Part shown: positions 5,259-6,040 of the stretch, one piece after another
How positions within the stretch are numbered: position 1 is the first letter of the stretch
Layout: every line of letters starts with the position of its first letter
NCBI GenBank assembly: GCA_947177515.1
Contig: CAMWUU010000230.1
Coordinates: 1 to 6,040, forward strand
Reading direction: 5' to 3'
Origin: an uncultured Lachnospiraceae bacterium
GTDB taxonomy: Bacteria; Bacillota; Clostridia; Lachnospirales; Lachnospiraceae
DNA: 6,040 nt
Position numbers and translations under genes: made by a program
Notes under the pieces: model-generated
The model's input: the letters and a program-made list of their open reading frames with translations, nothing else
Database searches by the model: none
What the model was told of the DNA's origin: nothing

Positions 5259-6040
5259 ATGAAAACAATCCTGCATTATCTGGAACCGTACCACATAAGG
5301 ATGCTGCGCGGCTTTTTAGTCAAAGTACTGGGTACTTTTGCCGACCTAGGATTGCCCTGGGTACTGGCGTACATACTGGATGATGTAGTGCCGCTTGGGC
5401 GCATTTTGCCCGTGCTCCTTTGGGGCGTGGTAATGTTTTTGCTGGCAGTGGCGGCAAGGCTTCTGAATATTAGAGCCAACCGGATGGCGGCAAAGGTGGC
5501 TAGGGATGCAATTGAGAAAATACGGCATGACCTGTTCCACAAAATCATGTACCTGTCCGGGAACCAGACGGATCGGATCGGGATTCCTTCCCTGATCTCG
5601 CGTCTGACCGCTGACAGTTACAATGTCCATTCCATGATTGGCAGGGTGCAGCGCATCGGGGTGCGCGCGCCGATTATCCTGGTGGGAGGAATCCTTATCA
5701 CATTCACACTTGAACCGGTCTTAACCCTTGTGCTGATTGCAACACTCCCACTGTTGTCGGTGCTTGTCTACCGGGTTTCTAAAAAGGGGATTCCGCTTTA
5801 TACAAAGGTTTCGCAGTCCGTGGATAATGTGGTACGTGTGATGAGGGAAAATATTAACGGGATCCGCGTAGTTAAGGCACTCTCAAAAACGGATTATGAA
5901 TATGCGCGCTTTCAGGAAAACAACAAAAGGCTCGCGGAACATGAATTTAAGGCAGGTATTACCATGGCGGTTTCTGGACCTATGATGAACCTGATTTTAA
6001 ACCTTGGCTTGACTGCAATCGTTGCGGTTGGTGCTTACCC
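5259..6040 (+). CDS. ABC transporter, exporter-type membrane domain, 3'-truncated
   Basis: An open frame begins at the ATG at 5259, preceded by GAAGGGGGA (5244–5252), and runs off the window end after 260 complete codons. The visible part is the transmembrane domain of a type I exporter half-transporter (MdlB/MsbA-like). Predicted membrane helices lie at about residues 16–40, 49–71, 137–152, 153–171 and from about 240 onward. Family signatures are KIRHDLFHKIMYLS (87–100), SLISRLTADSYNV (111–123), RAPIILVGG (136–144), and the intracellular helix RENINGIRVVKAL. The nucleotide-binding domain, with Walker A, signature and Walker B motifs, would lie beyond the window. The substrate cannot be told; such proteins often work as heterodimers with an adjacent second ABC gene, so one may follow. 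The family assignment is sound, the cargo unknown. Confidence 0.9.
   Translation, partial: MKTILHYLEPYHIRMLRGFLVKVLGTFADLGLPWVLAYILDDVVPLGRILPVLLWGVVMFLLAVAARLLNIRANRMAAKVARDAIEKIRHDLFHKIMYLSGNQTDRIGIPSLISRLTADSYNVHSMIGRVQRIGVRAPIILVGGILITFTLEPVLTLVLIATLPLLSVLVYRVSKKGIPLYTKVSQSVDNVVRVMRENINGIRVVKALSKTDYEYARFQENNKRLAEHEFKAGITMAVSGPMMNLILNLGLTAIVAVGAY

Overview
The window reads as ordinary chromosomal housekeeping DNA from a Gram-positive Clostridia-type bacterium, most likely of the family Lachnospiraceae. This placement is inferred from three things: the rapZ–whiA–HPr-like gene order, strong AGGAGG-type ribosome binding sites with consensus sigma-A promoters, and protein flavours (SerC with ENNTIYGTKF, and a short 387-residue SerA with an ACT domain). 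No database search was possible. All seven genes lie on the + strand, and I see no phage, transposase, CRISPR, tRNA or rRNA.

Layout. Bases 1–590 hold the C-terminal part of rapZ, whose start lies before the window. whiA follows at 644–1600 and overlaps the start of a 95-residue HPr-fold protein (1597–1884). In this protein the phosphorylatable His15 of HPr is replaced by Glu, while Ser46 is kept, so it resembles Bacillus Crh. These three genes look like one operon and carry carbon-state and cell-cycle regulators. A perfect TTGACA–17–TATAAT promoter (1900–1928) starts a new unit with a hairpin-rich leader of about 130 nt. The unit continues with serC (2065–3147) and serA (3188–4351), the first two committed steps of the phosphorylated serine pathway (serA product oxidised first, serC product transaminates). 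It ends at a strong intrinsic terminator (about 4357–4391).

The gap 4392–4599 contains a plausible promoter and a palindrome-rich segment of about 130 bp with mutually exclusive hairpins. Next comes xpt (4600–5181), a purine-salvage xanthine phosphoribosyltransferase. After a 77-nt gap an ABC exporter gene begins at 5259; its membrane domain runs off the window end.

Most notable points: the Glu15 HPr/Crh-like protein, a SerA whose position for the usual catalytic Glu holds Lys, the structured serC leader, and the palindromic element in front of xpt where a purine riboswitch might have been expected but is not recognisable. None of these amounts to a clear undescribed system; they are specific leads in an otherwise conventional region.
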